DNA from: Sphingobium nicotianae
Lineage (GTDB): Bacteria; Pseudomonadota; Alphaproteobacteria; Sphingomonadales; Sphingomonadaceae
Length of the DNA stretch: 64,000 nucleotides
NCBI RefSeq assembly: GCF_018603885.1
Contig: NZ_JAHGAW010000008.1
Span: 186,001-250,000, forward strand
Reading direction: 5' to 3'
A program made the translations under genes and the position numbers. The notes under the pieces are model-generated. The model searched no databases. It was given only the letters and a program-made list of their open reading frames with translations, and was not told the origin of the DNA. How positions within the stretch are numbered: the stretch's first letter is position 1; each line of letters starts with the position of its first letter. Below are positions 63,795-64,000 of the stretch, one piece after another.

Positions 63795-64000
63795 TCGCCA
63801 TCAAGCGCCTGCAAAGCATCATGTGGATTCTCGTCGTCGCGATGGGGGCGCTCTCGGCCTATCTCATCAGCCTGCGCGTCGCGACCGAGCGCAACGCGGT
63901 GCACGACGTGATCGACCAGATCCGCTGGACGCGCGCCAATATCCGCTACCTTGAGGCGGAGTTCGGGTCGCGCGCGAGCATGCGTCAGCTGGCCGCGTGG
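63791..64000 (+). CDS. ftsL: Cell-division protein FtsL (3' end outside window)
   Basis: The 70 visible residues begin with a short basic cytoplasmic part, a membrane helix ([16 protein letters not shown]) and the start of a periplasmic coiled-coil ([15 protein letters not shown]). The position directly after rsmH with a 4-nt overlap is the standard ftsL place. The frame is open at the window end. Confidence 0.85.
   Translation, partial: MIAIKRLQSIMWILVVAMGALSAYLISLRVATERNAVHDVIDQIRWTRANIRYLEAEFGSRASMRQLAAW

Overview
The window is high-G+C chromosomal DNA of an alphaproteobacterium, most likely a member of the Sphingomonadales. Supporting signs are the order argS-SPOR-nagZ-scpA-scpB-tatABC, the block mraZ-rsmH-ftsL, a DUF3035 lipoprotein behind lspA, an abundance of TonB-dependent receptors, a 41-residue L36, and the many GC-rich palindromic intergenic repeats common in sphingomonad genomes. 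Species cannot be fixed by reading alone. I see no rRNA, intact tRNA, CRISPR array, transposase or phage gene. Most of the window is ordinary housekeeping and nutrient-uptake chromosome.

Layout. 0-5 kb: a TetR regulator cut by the window edge, a ComB-like phosphatase, rpmJ (L36), a GFA-family protein, a lipoprotein coupled to an M14 carboxypeptidase, and a dienelactone hydrolase. 5-12.6 kb: gpmA, a diguanylate cyclase/acetyltransferase pair, purE-purK followed by two tandem dihydrofolate reductases, ribF and small enzymes. 12.7-17.5 kb: ileS, lspA, a DUF3035 lipoprotein and a PPOX-family protein. 17.5-24 kb: DUF72 and dxs on the minus strand, a VOC protein, an OmpA-like protein, a Zur-type Fur regulator and a secreted esterase. 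24-31.4 kb: a secreted protein with three NTF2-like domains, a ClC channel with an altered filter motif, DctA and a DmdC-like acyl-CoA dehydrogenase. 31.7-41 kb: two TonB-dependent receptors, one followed by a PQQ/cytochrome c alcohol dehydrogenase lipoprotein, the other translationally coupled to a secreted phosphodiesterase. 41-45 kb: ahpC-ahpF peroxide defence and two small exported proteins. 45-49 kb (minus): ispH-thrB-rnhA-matB. 49-50.5 kb: a 2OG-Fe(II) oxygenase next to alkB. 50.7-58 kb: a lipoprotein, argS, SPOR, nagZ, scpAB, tatABC. 58-64 kb: a cell-wall hydrolase, cysK, a GldG-like membrane protein, then the start of the division and cell-wall (dcw) cluster, with FtsL cut by the window end.

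How the genes work together. purE-purK supply the N5-CAIR step of purine synthesis and sit with folate reduction. dxs and ispH are the first and last steps of the MEP isoprenoid route. lspA lies beside one of several lipoproteins whose signals it would process. Tat, SPOR, NagZ, SleB-type hydrolase and mraZ/rsmH/ftsL form an envelope and division theme. ahpC/ahpF, a possible OxyR operator and alkB make a stress-repair theme.

The least ordinary features are: (1) a tandem, about 70% identical DHFR pair with different acidic residues in the folate pocket; (2) two low-G+C tracts inside an otherwise G+C-rich ileS, suggesting mosaic recombination; (3) several distinct families of MITE-like palindromic repeats, including two inverted 154/155-bp copies about 19 kb apart and one element ending about 10-20 nt before the ileS start; (4) the triple NTF2-like secreted protein; (5) a receptor-phosphodiesterase operon with a possible Pho box. 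I found no strong evidence for a wholly new multigene system.
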